DNA of 64,000 nt from Chlorops oryzae. Lineage: Eukaryota; Arthropoda; Insecta; Diptera; Chloropidae. This document shows positions 23,161-35,337 of the stretch, piece after piece. The position numbers and the translations under genes were made by a program. Below the pieces are notes generated by a model. It saw nothing but the letters and a program-made list of their open reading frames with translations, did not search any database and was not told the DNA's origin. The first letter of the stretch is position 1, and every line of letters starts with the position of its first letter. The DNA is taken from assembly GCA_020466095.1 (NCBI GenBank), contig CM035807.1, forward strand, positions 7,388,240-7,452,239, written 5' to 3'.

Positions 23161-24548
23161 TCATTGCGGCATATTCACCTATATATAAACATACATATGC
23201 ATAATGGTCCATTATTTTCATAAGGCAATACAATTTTGACTTGAAATATTCACCTCCCACAATTTTAAGTGATTATCAAGGACTTCGACGAACCAGTTTT
23301 GCTTCTCCGGCTCTTCTCTGAAGATCAGATCGATTGATTTTAGGTCAAGCTTCAAAATGGCATCATTTCCGAGCAGTCCGTCCAGGGTACGCAACAAAGT
23401 TCCGTTGCCATGTAACTTCAAAAGCGTTGTGTACTTCACGACGTAGTACCTGTCGGCGAGGATTGGATCAAAACTAATATATTTATAAGTCCTTCTTGCA
23501 TAAAAACCTACTCATATTGAAGCTTTCGCCGCGCCCAACGTTCGACGGTATCGTTTCCACTGGCCGAACGTATTTTCCCCAAATGCTCGGCAAACCACGG
23601 AGCAAAGTAGTTGTAGAGATCAAGCTTGGACAGTCCATTGATACCTTTCGCCTTTATACGCTCCTTGATCATTTGATAATTTTTACGAGAATACACGAAA
23701 ACCTTTTTGGCGACAGAGAGAGAGAATCGAGAATCACTGAAAGTGGACAATTTCAAGGCCCGAGCAAACTTACCTGGAACAAGGAATTGCCCGTTGTAAA
23801 CGAGTTGATGTAGTGCGTTCCAAATGATTCCATGAATTTTATGGCACCCGTGACATTGCTCGTTAGCTGAGCCATCCTTTCGCGTACATCGCTCTCGATG
23901 GTCATGTTCAATGGAATTTCCGTTCGCAGTTTCCCCGTCTCACGGAATCGAACGACCCGCACCAGTACATACGAGTAATCACCCTGTATGAAGGATGTAT
24001 TTATGCCTAGTTTTCTGGCAGCATTATCTGGGAACCAGCCACCAGTAAAAGCCTCCCACGGTTTGTCCAATCGTTCGATTGTGAAGTCACGAAAGTAGGC
24101 TTGATACAGCTGTCGGCGATTATCACAAAACTCCATGTGAAAGTCCCCTGAAAATTTGGAAATTAGCTTAAAATAATCTCATAAAAAACGATGGCGGCAA
24201 ATACCATGAAAGACACCCTGTGAATTCTCCTCTGTATTCTCGCCTAAAGCGCTGATATTCTGAAATTTCAAAATCAATTCGAAAATAAACTATGATTTTG
24301 GGATTTCAAACTTCCGCCATGCAAACCTGAAAGATGTTCTTTGTCGGCTCTTTGAAGAGCCAGCGATCGGCTTCTGGACTGTCATTGTACGGAATCACTC
24401 GCATCGATATTCCCAAATAGCCATAACGAACGAAAATGTTTATCGCTTTCCCGGTACGGAGCTGAGACTCCCGTCCATTGATGCTGTGAATTTGGCAACT
24501 TGATATGATTAACGCCAGGAGGTAGTACAATCGATTTCTCAGGTTCAT
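23161..24548 (-). CDS. tsl: Torso-like, secreted MACPF-domain protein, six exons
   Basis: The CDS is the complement of 23161..23178, 23254..23449, 23512..23702, 23774..24147, 24205..24259 and 24327..24548, about 351 residues. All introns are 57-75 bp with GT-AG ends and matching phases. A signal peptide (about residues 1-25) is followed by [19 protein letters not shown], then [20 protein letters not shown], and the MACPF signature [17 protein letters not shown] around residues 197-213. N-glycosylation sequons are NTS, NMT and NVT. In Drosophila, Torso-like is secreted by end follicle cells and is needed for activation of the Torso receptor at the embryo poles; it also acts in Torso signalling in the prothoracic gland. 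Length agrees with the fly protein (about 350). The first donor, GTTTGC, is weak. The last exon encodes only five residues and is the least certain part. The 5' UTR probably begins in an upstream exon not identified. Confidence 0.93.
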
Positions 24549-24599
24549 CGCTCACACGAATTTCGAGACATTTACTGCGGCATCAAAATACAAAAGTCT

Positions 24600-25158
24600 A
24601 TAAATAAAAGAATATTTGAAATTTTTTTTTTTTTTTTTATAAACCAAAACTGAGTTTTCGAGAGGACGTAAAAATGATTTACAGAGGAAACTGTATCTGA
24701 ATAGTGGGCTTCAGTTTGAGTTTGTAGCAGATGTCAAGCAAAGGGCTTCTAAGGAAGCTAAATAGTTCAAGGATTTAAATCTAATCTATTTGTATTCCCA
24801 CATGCAAGCATTGCAGCATGTTCAAAGTAGGTACAATGAAACCTCTATCATTCAACCTCCAAACAGTCGTTTTCCCGGCGTCTGCCAATATTTTCCTTCA
24901 ATACACTAAGAGGAGATGTGGTCATTGATCGTATGAAACTTTGAATTCCATGAATCAGGATGTGATCGGTGGTTCTAGCCCAGGGTTGGCCATATTATAA
25001 TGATGTTTTCAGGAAGTTAAAAAAATAGTTATTAACTGATAGGATTTTATATTTTTGTTAAATCTATTTTTTGTATTTATTCAGCAACATGGAAAAATAG
25101 TTGGGTTTTAACAAAATTGTTAAAAAAGTATTTCCATACATGGAACAACGTGTCATTA
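24600..25158. other. Upstream of torso-like, no gene seen
   Basis: AT-rich DNA, expected to hold the tsl promoter or untranslated first exon. A CCGCAG acceptor-like site lies 35-40 bp upstream of the start codon, suggesting a spliced 5' UTR. No promoter element is clear. Confidence 0.3.
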
Positions 25159-25305
25159 CAGTGTACTCCCTCTCTCTAAAGCGGACACCGACGGGACCGA
25201 AAAAAATGTCCGCTTAAGAGCAAACTATTTGAGAAGCAGAAATACTAGAACAATCCAAAAAGTTTCCCGTTTAAGAGGGAGCGCCCTCAAGGAGAAAGAA
25301 CACTG
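25159..25305. mobile_element. Pogo/Tc1-like MITE, copy 2
   Basis: CAGTGTACTCCCTC at the left and AAAGAACACTG at the right, flanked by TA on both sides. It contains AAGCGGACACC and TGTCCGCTTAAGAG, shared with the three other copies. TA duplication and CAGT termini fit the pogo/Tc1 group. Confidence 0.75.
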
Positions 25306-25969
25306 TACTAGATCTAATCTAGAATGGTCTAAGAAATGCTATAAAAAAACACAAAAAAAGTAAAATTAAGTAAGGGCCGATCACATTCACATACACTGTC
25401 TACAGTCCACTGTAACCATATAGACCGCTGCAAAAAAGGCCCCCAAAACTACTATGATTCCACAGCGCCACATAAAAGTTTTACACCCAGAGGTTCCACT
25501 TTTCACATGTTTTCGGCGTCACTGAATCCGAATTTGAGGTCCATGCAACTCCATCCGGACTAAATTTAGCCATAAACTCAAAAATAGGCTCCTAAACCCC
25601 GCTCGAGAATTCTTTTTTGAGGCTATGGCTAAATCTGGAACCGATGGATCTATATTCACCTCAAATTGGGATTTAGCTATCCCGAAAACATACAGTAAGC
25701 ATAGTCAGATCCCTGTGTCCTATACTCCTTATTTTTTGGGGCTATGTTATAAATACTGTGATAGCTTGCCGAGAATTTTTCGTATAATCAGATCAGGTTC
25801 TTGCAAATATAAAGTACTACGTAGTCATTAGAAAATCAGGTACTCACTACCAGAAGAAATTTGTTCTACGGTAGCAACAAAAGTGCCAATTATCGGGAAC
25901 AGACCGATAATGGAGAAGATATGTATGTAGGTATGTGTATATCTACAGCTTGATTCTGACAGCAGTCTC

Positions 25970-26436
25970 TACCCTGTAGGAATTTGAACTAGTGCTGTAC
26001 TAGTACTATACTAGTGCAAAGGCCACCAGTACTAGTTCTTTTCTAAGTATACCCCTGTACATATTTTCTGTAGAAAATCAGTATAACATCTGAACAGGAA
26101 AGCACTAGTACAGTATGTACCAGAACTATTCTAGTACTTTTGGATGCAATTGGGTAAATTTGCAACAGTTAAATACCAGTGCTGTTTACGGGAAAAGGGT
26201 ACCAGAATTGTTGATTTGTTTTCCTTTTTCCTTAAGTACATCATGGGGAAAAAACATTTATGTTCAGTCACTATCGATTTATTTCTAGTTCAACCTTTAA
26301 TAAACGCCCATGATTATTCCAATTATCACTAGTATACTTATCGTGGAAGCTTACCCAAAAATTGCACTGGTTCTTCTAGTTCTGGTTAGAGTACTAGTTC
26401 TTTTTAAATAATTGTCCAACTGTTTACTACAGGGTA
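25970..26436 (+). mobile_element. CTAGTAC-rich MITE, copy 1
   Basis: Bounded by TACCCTGTAG and its exact reverse complement CTACAGGGTA. It is unusually rich in ACTAGT/GTACTAGT words and has an inverted relative at 55307-55754 of nearly the same length. No coding frame is recognisable. Confidence 0.7.
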
Positions 26437-27381
26437 GTGGCTTAAGCAGACTTGGATTTTGAGTCCGCTATAGAATTCCGCAACCAAACTGGATTTAGGA
26501 ATTAAAATATTAAAGAATTCTTACGATATAAGTGGCTTCGGCTTACTTCGACATATTTTTTCGTTAATGAATTATTTAAAATAATTTTTAAAATTTCATT
26601 CGCACCAACCATGGAGCTTCGGTACAATGAACTTGACATCATCATTGCCGGCATAATGACATTGCTACATACAATACACACATATGCATGGGTACACACG
26701 TACCCACATCATTGACATGCGTTCGACATGAAATGTAATTAAAACTAATCCCATCAAAAATCGGAGCAGAGCTCTCAACGCTGGCAACGAATGATCCGGC
26801 TTCCGTAGAGGTGTCGCTTCCATTGTGCGCTTTTAATTGTATTTCGGTTTTGACGAAAGTCTATTCAAATTTTGGAAAGTATCAATCCGCTCACTCAACG
26901 TTTATTCATTTATTTATTTTTGTTTTTTTTTGTAATAGAAACTTGCGATCGAACGGAAAAACAGGAGAAAAAACTGATGCGGTTGAACTCGAATATTCAA
27001 TTACGCGAAAAGGTTAAGCCACAATTTAAAAAGATACAGAAATAAAATTAAAAAAAAAAAAAAATGTAAAATCGAAATGTTTTAACGAAATCAATCCACG
27101 TAAATCAATAGCAAAAACCAAAATGCTTTTTTCCTTTACGCAACCCAGTCCAGTGGCGTAGATAACATGCATAGCAAAGGGGTTTACTTGTCCTTTCGAA
27201 AAATCATTTTCCAAATCTCATTCTCGCTTTATTGTGTGGGTTTTGAACAGGGTCGCAAGAAGAGGATAATATAGGGGTTCGAACCCCCTCTAAATTATGT
27301 GATATCAAAAATGAAAGAAAGAAGTCACGATATACATACATAGGGCCATCTAATATTTTTTTTTTTTTGAGCTATTATTTA

Positions 27382-27523
27382 CAGTGTACTCCCTCTTAAG
27401 CGGACACCTACGGGACCGAAAAATATGTCCGCTTAAAAGGAAACTATTTGACAAGCAGGAATACTAGAGCATTTCCTAAAATTTTCCGCCTAAAAGGGGT
27501 GTCCGCAAGGACAGAGTACACTG
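27382..27523. mobile_element. Pogo/Tc1-like MITE, copy 3
   Basis: The best preserved copy: CAGTGTACTCCCTCTTAAG at the left and CAGAGTACACTG at the right, both flanked by TA. The internal CTACGGGACCGAAAAATATG is shared with copy 2. Confidence 0.8.
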
Positions 27524-27613
27524 TAATTGGACTTTGACAGGGAGAACGACATTCGTTGGTTGTATCGTATTGGGTAGTGCCGAGCCAGTCTTGGTAGTCA
27601 TATGAATGATATA

Positions 27614-27843
27614 CAGGTGTGTGATTGGATTCCCGGGAATTCATTTCCCCGGGAAATTGAAATAAATACTCGGGAATTTAAATATGTTCGAAATTTTTTA
27701 ATTCGAAAATTTTATCGTATAGCCGCTCTTTTGTTTTTGACAATGTCATTTCTTTCAAAATTGCCATACATTCTTCAAAATATTGGAAGAATGAAATTCC
27801 CTTTCCCCAAAATTTGGGGAAAGGGAATCCAATCACATGCCCG
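27614..27843. mobile_element. Short inverted-repeat MITE
   Basis: CAGGTGTGTGATTGGATTCC at the left faces GGGAATCCAATCACATGCCC at the right. The interior is AT-rich with CCCGGGAA/TTTGGGGAAAGGG words near the ends. Target duplication is not clear. Confidence 0.6.
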
Positions 27844-29487
27844 ATTGTGTTCCATTCATAAACGACAAACCTTCAACCTTTTCCAGCAAACCAGAATTTT
27901 GGAAAAATAAGTTTTATTAGAGGCTGTCCATAAATTTCGTGAGGGAGACTTTTACCATTTTTTTTTTACCCCCTGCGTAAGCATATTTAAGCATACATCA
28001 GACTCCGATGAAAGTGAGCATAACCCTCATTTTTTTTCATTGTTACGTAATTAATGGACATCCCCGTAAGCCTTAAACCTCGCATGAGAGTTCAATACCT
28101 CCAAAATGGGGGGGGAAAAAAAATATATTGACGCCTCTGGCACAGTGTGGAAGTCGTTTTTAACAATCTCTTAAATATTCACTTGTTACCGTAACCGTAA
28201 CCGCATTCAGCGGTCAACGTTGCAAAAAACGATTATGTCCTACACTGTCTTCAAAAGAGGCACAACTCCAAATTATGTTTCATTCAAATTTTTTCAGTTT
28301 GACTTGATTTTTTGTGGCCTAAAAAACACTAGGGGAAAATTTTTTTTATGTGAAACAAATCAGAGTTTCCCGATAGTTTCTGAATTCCATAAAATGGTGT
28401 CCTTAAGGGATAAAAATTGTTTTTTTTTTTTATCGCAAACATTGAATTTCGAGTTGTATCACTTTTGAAGAGGCTGTGTGCGAAAATCGAACAGAATTAA
28501 AAAAAACTGGTTGATATCGTGAACGCCCAAGCACGTGTGTCTATACATAAATATGTATGTATGTATGTATGTTTCATACGGCTTACGGTGGCATATTCAC
28601 CTGCCTTCTTAATTACTGCGGAACAAAAAAAAAGTGTACCGTAGCAACAAGTCTAACGGTGTGCCGGCTTGAATTGAACAAAAAAAAAAAAAAACGCAAA
28701 GCTGGCAGCTTCTTGCGAAAACGTTCGTTAGCTGAGTAAATCCAGCGGTAACTACTTACATTCGGTTGGAGGAAAACTATATTTCAAATAATTCCGAAAA
28801 TATTTCTGTTTCTTATCGCCCGTCTCCCATTTGCGAAATGCCTTGTCCGTCTTTTCTATTCAAAAAAGCGAGTGCAAGCAAATGGAATTGCGTCGTTCAA
28901 CGAACATCGGAATAATCTCCCTCTGGATGGCTGGGATTTCCAGAATATTTGTTTGATAGATAGCAGATGTCTACAGCTCTAGAGTTCGAGTAATTTACAT
29001 TAATAAAGAACAAAATTAAATTGTATAAACCCGAAGAGATTGCATTGTGAATTAGTTTACGAGGGGATTATACCTCCACACTCACGACAAAGTTATTCCA
29101 CTCATCAAAGACTCTCGTCAAGGGGACACAAAATAAAACACAATCTCAACGCAATAATTTGCTAAACTCGTCCAATGTAGAAACATACTTGTTTTTCGGA
29201 ATAATTTTTTTTTTTTAGAGGTTCTTCTAATTTCTCATTCTTCTTTCTTAAGGTTTCTCTTGACTTCTAGGAAAAAGTTCATGTTGCAATATTCCCTGGA
29301 TATACACTGTATCCGAATTTTCTATAGGTAACTTGAACTGAATCGGGTGGCAATAGGGAATATTTTATATACGATTTCGTTTCCCTGACTCGAAGTCTCT
29401 ATAATTCGAAGTATATCTTTGAAAAATTGTGCTTCGAGTTATGTAAGCTTGACTCTAATCACTAACAAGAAATCACTGGACTTATAA

Positions 29488-29951
29488 GCAGGGACGTGAA
29501 CCGGTTTTAAACCGGAGAACCGCTTTTATCTGCTGATGAACCGAACTGAAGTTTTTTTTACAAATGTTTGAACCGAACCGAAAACCAAACCCCTTTTTGT
29601 AAAGGTTCGGGGTTTAATTTTTGCCTGCAACCATGCTCAGTGATCGCTCCTTTTGGCTAAAAATAAAAAATCGAAGTCGATATTCTTATGAAATTAGTAT
29701 CGATACCAACTAACTTTTATAATTATTAATATTGTGCAAATTTTAACCCTAAATGGTAAAAAAAAAATTGCGTTAGAAGTGGGAACACGTGCTAACAAAT
29801 TTTTTTCAGTTTGAGAAATTCCCGAACCGATGAACCGAAACCCCGGTTCAAAGAAGTAGAAAACGCGGTTTGACGAACCAATCCAAAAGTTCAAACACGG
29901 TTCGAACCGCCGAACCGAACCGGCCACATTTTCCACCCTGTTCACGTCCCT
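29488..29951. mobile_element. hAT-type MITE with perfect 8-bp target duplication
   Basis: The ends are GCAGGGACGTGAACCGG and CTGTTCACGTCCCT. ACTTATAA flanks it on both sides (29480-29487 and 29952-29959). The interior repeats AACCGAACC/GGTTCGG words and is quasi-palindromic. The duplication length and CAGGG-type end support hAT. Confidence 0.85.
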
Positions 29952-30561
29952 ACTTATAATAGAGGAATCTAAATATACAGCAGATATCAGAATAGCAAAA
30001 AATTCGATGCATAAGCTATAAAATATAGCTTTTTATAGATCTATATTTAAATAATTGGTATGTTGTCTATACAATAGACTATAACAGTCATAGACACTCT
30101 ACAAGAAGATATTATTGGGATAGATAATAGAATAGACAAAGAAGGAAATTGTTAAAGGAGTAGAAAGAAGTTGGTATGGAGAGGTAAGAGAAAGAGGGGG
30201 AAGTAGGTAATAGTTGTTAGAATATAGGGCCAGCCCAAAACGCCTAGGACTTACGATTATTTTAATTGTATTTGGCAAAAAATTCTAAAGTTTGACAACA
30301 CTGAAAAATAACATACGAAACGTTGACAAATAGGTGCAGCTTGGTGGGAATAAATTTATAAGGAGCAAACAATTGAAGATCACAACATGTGTCACTTTTA
30401 TTCACTATTGTAGGTACTTATATAAATTCTGAAAATTCGAAAGATTTTTCATATCTCCTCGTAAACAGTTTTTCAACATCTCGCTGATAAGAATTAAAGT
30501 AAATATTTGGAAGAAAAACACCTGAATATTGTAGCATCAGATAAAGTTAAATAAGATATTT

Positions 30562-30636
30562 ATATTCTATTGTATTCTCTTGAAGATGTTTGTATTCTAT
30601 TGTATTCTCTTGAAGATGTTTGTATTCTATTGTACT
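30562..30636 (+). repeat. 30-bp tandem repeat, about 2.5 copies
   Basis: The unit TATTCTATTGTATTCTCTTG plus AAGATGTTTG repeats with almost no divergence, so it is recent. Confidence 0.75.
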
Positions 30637-30639
30637 CAT

Positions 30640-33600
30640 AAAAGCAGGTCTGCAGAGAGGGTAGAAAACTTGATGATTTCCGTATTTCTGCAATTGGTCC
30701 GGAATTTTTCCAATGAGCCCAGATTTGTGGATCTTTGAGCACTTTTCTAATCACACTCTATACAATAATTAAAGGAGACCCAAAGAAAAAATTATTGATA
30801 CCCAAACTCCTCTCTAAGGGCCTTCATAAAAGTGAAATAGATATAGAATGCTATCAAGGATTAAATGAATGAAAGGAAAGAACCTTTCAAAATATATTAT
30901 CTAGTATAAATTAACCCAATTACTGCCAAAGTATTTTCAAAAAAAATTCCGAGAGAAAAAAAGACCCAAAAACATTTAATTTTTGAATCAATCTTCTACG
31001 AATGCGAAGCAACAATACACATCCACATTTCACTTTTTAAAGAAAAACACGGATCCCGTGTTCGTCTCCTTTATGCTGAATATCAGATGGAAGTTCCTCA
31101 TTTCTAGGCGTTGAATGGAGTTTTCTTACTTAATGAAGTTTTTCATCGAAAGAACAAATTTCGATCTGGACCCTCTACCCAATGACCAAAGATATACCAA
31201 TTTAAAATGTTTATCCGATGATCACGATAAAAAATATTTTTTAAATGAATATTTATTTAAAATTAAAACTCATTGAGAACTCTGCAGCGGCTGTAAAGTA
31301 CTGAATTATTTTTTCCGAAGAACAACTAGCGAGATGTTGATGAGCTTAATTTTTATATACTTACTATTTGTTTTTTATTTTACCTCAAAAGTTAAATCGA
31401 TGCTAATTAATGTTGATTCTTCATTTAAGACGAGTTTAGTATCGCAGATGCCCTTTTCTTTCTCGAGTTACAGATGTTTAAATTGATTATTGAATAACAT
31501 TTTTACGTAATAAATTCCATCAATTTACATTCATTATAAAAATAATTGATAATGTTGATATTTGTCCGTCGCGATGTCATCGAGGAAACAATCTTCGATG
31601 TTATTTTGAAAAAGTTCTCATATCAAATCGAGGATAAATGCTTTTGATCGGTGCCGAAAAAATACCTACTTTTTCGTTGTCGTCTCTAAAAAGAGTCTCT
31701 TGTTGGTACCGACTTATTTTTATTTGGGTTCCCAAATAGTAATAACAGAACTGAAGGGGTGAAATTCTTCGCGACGGGAGTTTCAACAGGGCCTGAGTGG
31801 GTTTTCAAGTTCCCTTGTCTGTGCCCGCCTTTTGAGATCTAATGACTCTGGTTTGAGCCTTTTATGAGACCAATATAAGGAGTTCTTTGACCAAGTTTTC
31901 TAAGTTGTGTGTTATAGGTCCGGATTTTTGTTGGTCGAAAAATTTTTAAATTTTAAAAATGTGAAAAAATATTCTTCTCAATAAAAAATAGACTCCCTGA
32001 GGAAGACTACAAAGCTAGTCACCACGGGTAGGAAGAAAAAGGAATTGGAGTTTTTGTATGTTCCTCAAATTTGTCGACCCAAAAACCCGCACTTTTAACA
32101 CATACGGAGTTACCTTCTACTACATCAATACTATCAAAATCAGCTTTTTAAATACCCTAGGTAAATTTCGGACACTCTAATATGGGTACATCGTACACCT
32201 GCGATTTTCGGACAAAAACCAATACAGTGTACTCTCTCCTGCGGACCTTCGTTCTTAAGGGAATGCTCTAGTATTCCTGGTTCGCAACCAGTTTCCTCTT
32301 AAGCGGACACATCTGTTAAGAAGAAATATTTTTCGGTCCCGCAGACTATTTTGAATGATTTAAATCGCACTCGACTTTTGTCGATGACGGACCAGAAAAC
32401 CTTATAGAGCGATTCTAGATAGAAAATTACTCTAGTCCAGTAAATGGATGGACAAGTTTGGTAGTATGATGGACCCTCCTGAAAGGCTACTTTGTGTTTA
32501 ATTTCGATTCTTATAATAATATTGATACCGAAACCGGCTCGGTTGTTTGACTAATTGAGTAAACGACAAGAAGGCCAGCTCTTTCCACTCTTCTCTATGG
32601 CATAAAATTATAATCAGGTAAAAATTTAAATAAAATATGATCACCTTGCAGCAAGGTGTGAATGCCCTTTAAATTGCTCATCATGAAAATCATCTTGAGA
32701 ACAAGTAGTTAGGTTAACGCTGTATCAACTTTTTGTTTTTCCTTTAACCGATTATGAAGATGACCTTTAAAAAATTTCCGAAAATGCTCATTTGGCAGGA
32801 AGCAGGCAGTTCTTGAAATCAGTCTCGTTTTTCTAAATTCTAAACTACTAGTAGGAACATCCGATGTTTCTGGTCATAGAGGCAGTCTTAAAGATTTCCA
32901 AAACTTATCATTCCAATTAGAAACCATCTAGGAAAATAGTGCCATAAGAAAACGAAAAAAAAGTTTATTTTTTCAATAAAAATGTTTTTTTTTTTTCATT
33001 TTCAATGACTGCAAATCTTTCCATTGTGAATGGCTGAAAGAGCAAATTTGGCAAAGAATGCCTACTGGATACGCTTTTGAAGACATTGAATCACTTCACA
33101 CCTTCGGCTGTTTTTTCGATTGATCTGTCTGACTTTTGGAATGGCCTAATCGGTCTCATTATGGCACTGAAATTGGCTTTTTGAAAGCACAAAAGCAGTA
33201 GAAGCAAATCGAAGGGGTGGGCATAAAAAAAACCGCGTAACCAAACAAAGACATGAGCTGAATAAATTGTTGGCTGCATTAACCTTGCGCGTAGTTCAAA
33301 TCGAAAGCGTAAAAAAAAACACATTTTTTAAGCCGCAAAATCGTACATTTCCATTAAAGACCGGCGAGTAGAATGAATAACGAAATTCCGATTGGACAAA
33401 TGAACGTTAAAATTATTTATTTTTAAGCAAAAAACACTAAAGACAAGTAGTAAAATAATTTAAAAACAAAAAAAAAAAAAATTACAAGTGCTGATAACTA
33501 CAATTTGACATTATGACAGTGCGCTCGACAAATCCAACGATCAACGATCACAGAGGGACGCGCGGTGAAGTCTGCCCTTCGTATGCGATTTTGTTTTTTC

Positions 33601-35110
33601 TTTTCGTTTTTTCTCTTTCCTTCCAATCAGTGCACTGCAGTGCCTTGAAAGGTAAACAAAACCCGAAAACGGAGGCTCGTATTTACGTACATACCTGTAT
33701 ATCGTTCAAGATACATATTTAAAAATAATTTTGAGACATATTCACATGTTTCGGTGGATGTTTAACACCACTGTGCAAAAATACACTGCCGTCCACTTCA
33801 TTGGAGGCAATTTGAAAATAGAATTGAAATATTTATATAAAAAAACTTTTTGTCTAGAAAAAATGTTTAGAAAAAATTGAATGCCAAACTCAGCTAAGCC
33901 ATTCCATGGATATAAATACCACGACAATGGATCAATAAAAGCGATGAGTGTCCATATCGAAATGATATCTGGGAATTTAAGAACGAAAGTAAAACAAGGT
34001 TCGATGTTCATTTATCCTGGGATTAGTCTTTGTTTATTGTTATCTATCGTTATCATCTGATCAATCGGAAGTCCTTATGGAAGATCGATTTTTCAAAAAA
34101 AAAAACTAGTGATGACTATTTTTCTTTCTCTCTGTCCCAAAATTGAAGAATAAAATTATTGTTTATTTTAAATTAATTCAAATATTTACCATTTAAGACT
34201 TTTTCAACGAATGAAGTTCACTTTTATTCCAAAAATACAGAAATTACCAAAATCTTAAATTTCATAAATGTTAATAACTTAATATACATTTTTCTTTCTT
34301 CAAAATAATGAAGAAATAAAATTATTGTTTTTTATTATTTATAAATTCTCCAGTTATAAGCACCCACGATGAAGTCACTTATTACCATAAAGTACAGAAA
34401 TTACCAAAACTCTAAATTCTCATTGTATATTAAAATAATTTCGCTTAAAATAAAATAAATAATAAAAAAAAAAAAATAAAAAATTTTTTTCAATTGCCAA
34501 ATATTACATTTTTCACTATAAGTGAAAAATGAGGGACCAAAAGCCCTAATATTAATTACTAATGATACATAAGATGGTCAAAAAAAAAAAAAAATCTATA
34601 TACTGCCATAAATGTTTAGGAAATGCCCTACTTTCGTATTATACCTCAATAGAATCCCTTTGTCATGTAGTAGTTTTTTATACAGTCAACTTTTCATAGA
34701 TTTAAACACCATTTTTCATCAAATTTCTTACACATAAACAGAACTTGACTTGAGAAATCGTATGTAAGGCACTCTAAACACAATTGTCCCCTAATTAAGT
34801 TCAAGTTCTAGAAAATTGGAGCTATTAGTGTGACAATTGAGGATGATTTACTGTATTGCGAAAATTCTGTATAAAACATGTTATCTTACTGCAATAAAGC
34901 CACCAAGTTGCTTCATGTATAAAGTACAACACCTTAACCCATTGACGCATACGAACCCATATATAGTTTCTACCAAAAAAGAAGGTAGAAGAAGCCTTAA
35001 TAAACCCATTTACTGGGGGAAAAATTTATTTTTTGCCACTCTTTTATTAATATTTCGTGCTGCAAAGGGTTAAAAAAACCATGTAATCCGAAAAAAAACA
35101 TCCCCGCTTA
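30640..35110. other. Intergenic, no gene supported apart from MITE copy 4
   Basis: Open frames are short. One at 33513-33722 has a hydrophobic stretch but no further support. Long A and T runs dominate. Confidence 0.4.
32225..32347. mobile_element. Pogo/Tc1-like MITE, copy 4, right end degraded
   Basis: It begins CAGTGTACTCTCTCCTGCGG after a TA and contains CCTCTTAAGCGGACAC and TTTTTCGGTCCCGCAG. No CACTG right terminus is visible. Confidence 0.6.
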
Positions 35111-35115
35111 TTTAT

Positions 35116-35337
35116 AGCCCGATTGTAAATATTTCCGGGGAATTTTTCCTTGTGGATTTGCAAATACAATCTTCCATTCCAAGCTCACAGGGAAGGGAAT
35201 TTATAGAAAGAAACATTTTCGAACATTTTTCGCATTCTTTCTTATATTGACGCTTAGAATACTTCCTTTTTCCGGCAAGAAAAATTTAAATTTTTATAGA
35301 AAAAATTCTCGGTTAATATTCATTTAACAAAAGGGCT
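35116..35337. mobile_element. AGCCCGATTCTGAATA-family MITE, copy 1
   Basis: The left end TAGCCCGATTGTAAATATTT and the right end ATTCATTTAACAAAAGGGCT are imperfect inverted copies, with CCGGGGAA just inside. It is related to 44241-44448. Confidence 0.55.

Noticed and set aside
27260..27295. tRNA T-arm-like GGGGTTCGAACCCCC
   Set aside because: A simple perfect palindrome with no A box or D-arm half nearby.
33513..33722. Short frame with a signal-peptide-like hydrophobic stretch
   Set aside because: The hydrophobic part is a T/C-rich tract that looks equally like a polypyrimidine tract before a CAG; no downstream exon could be joined.
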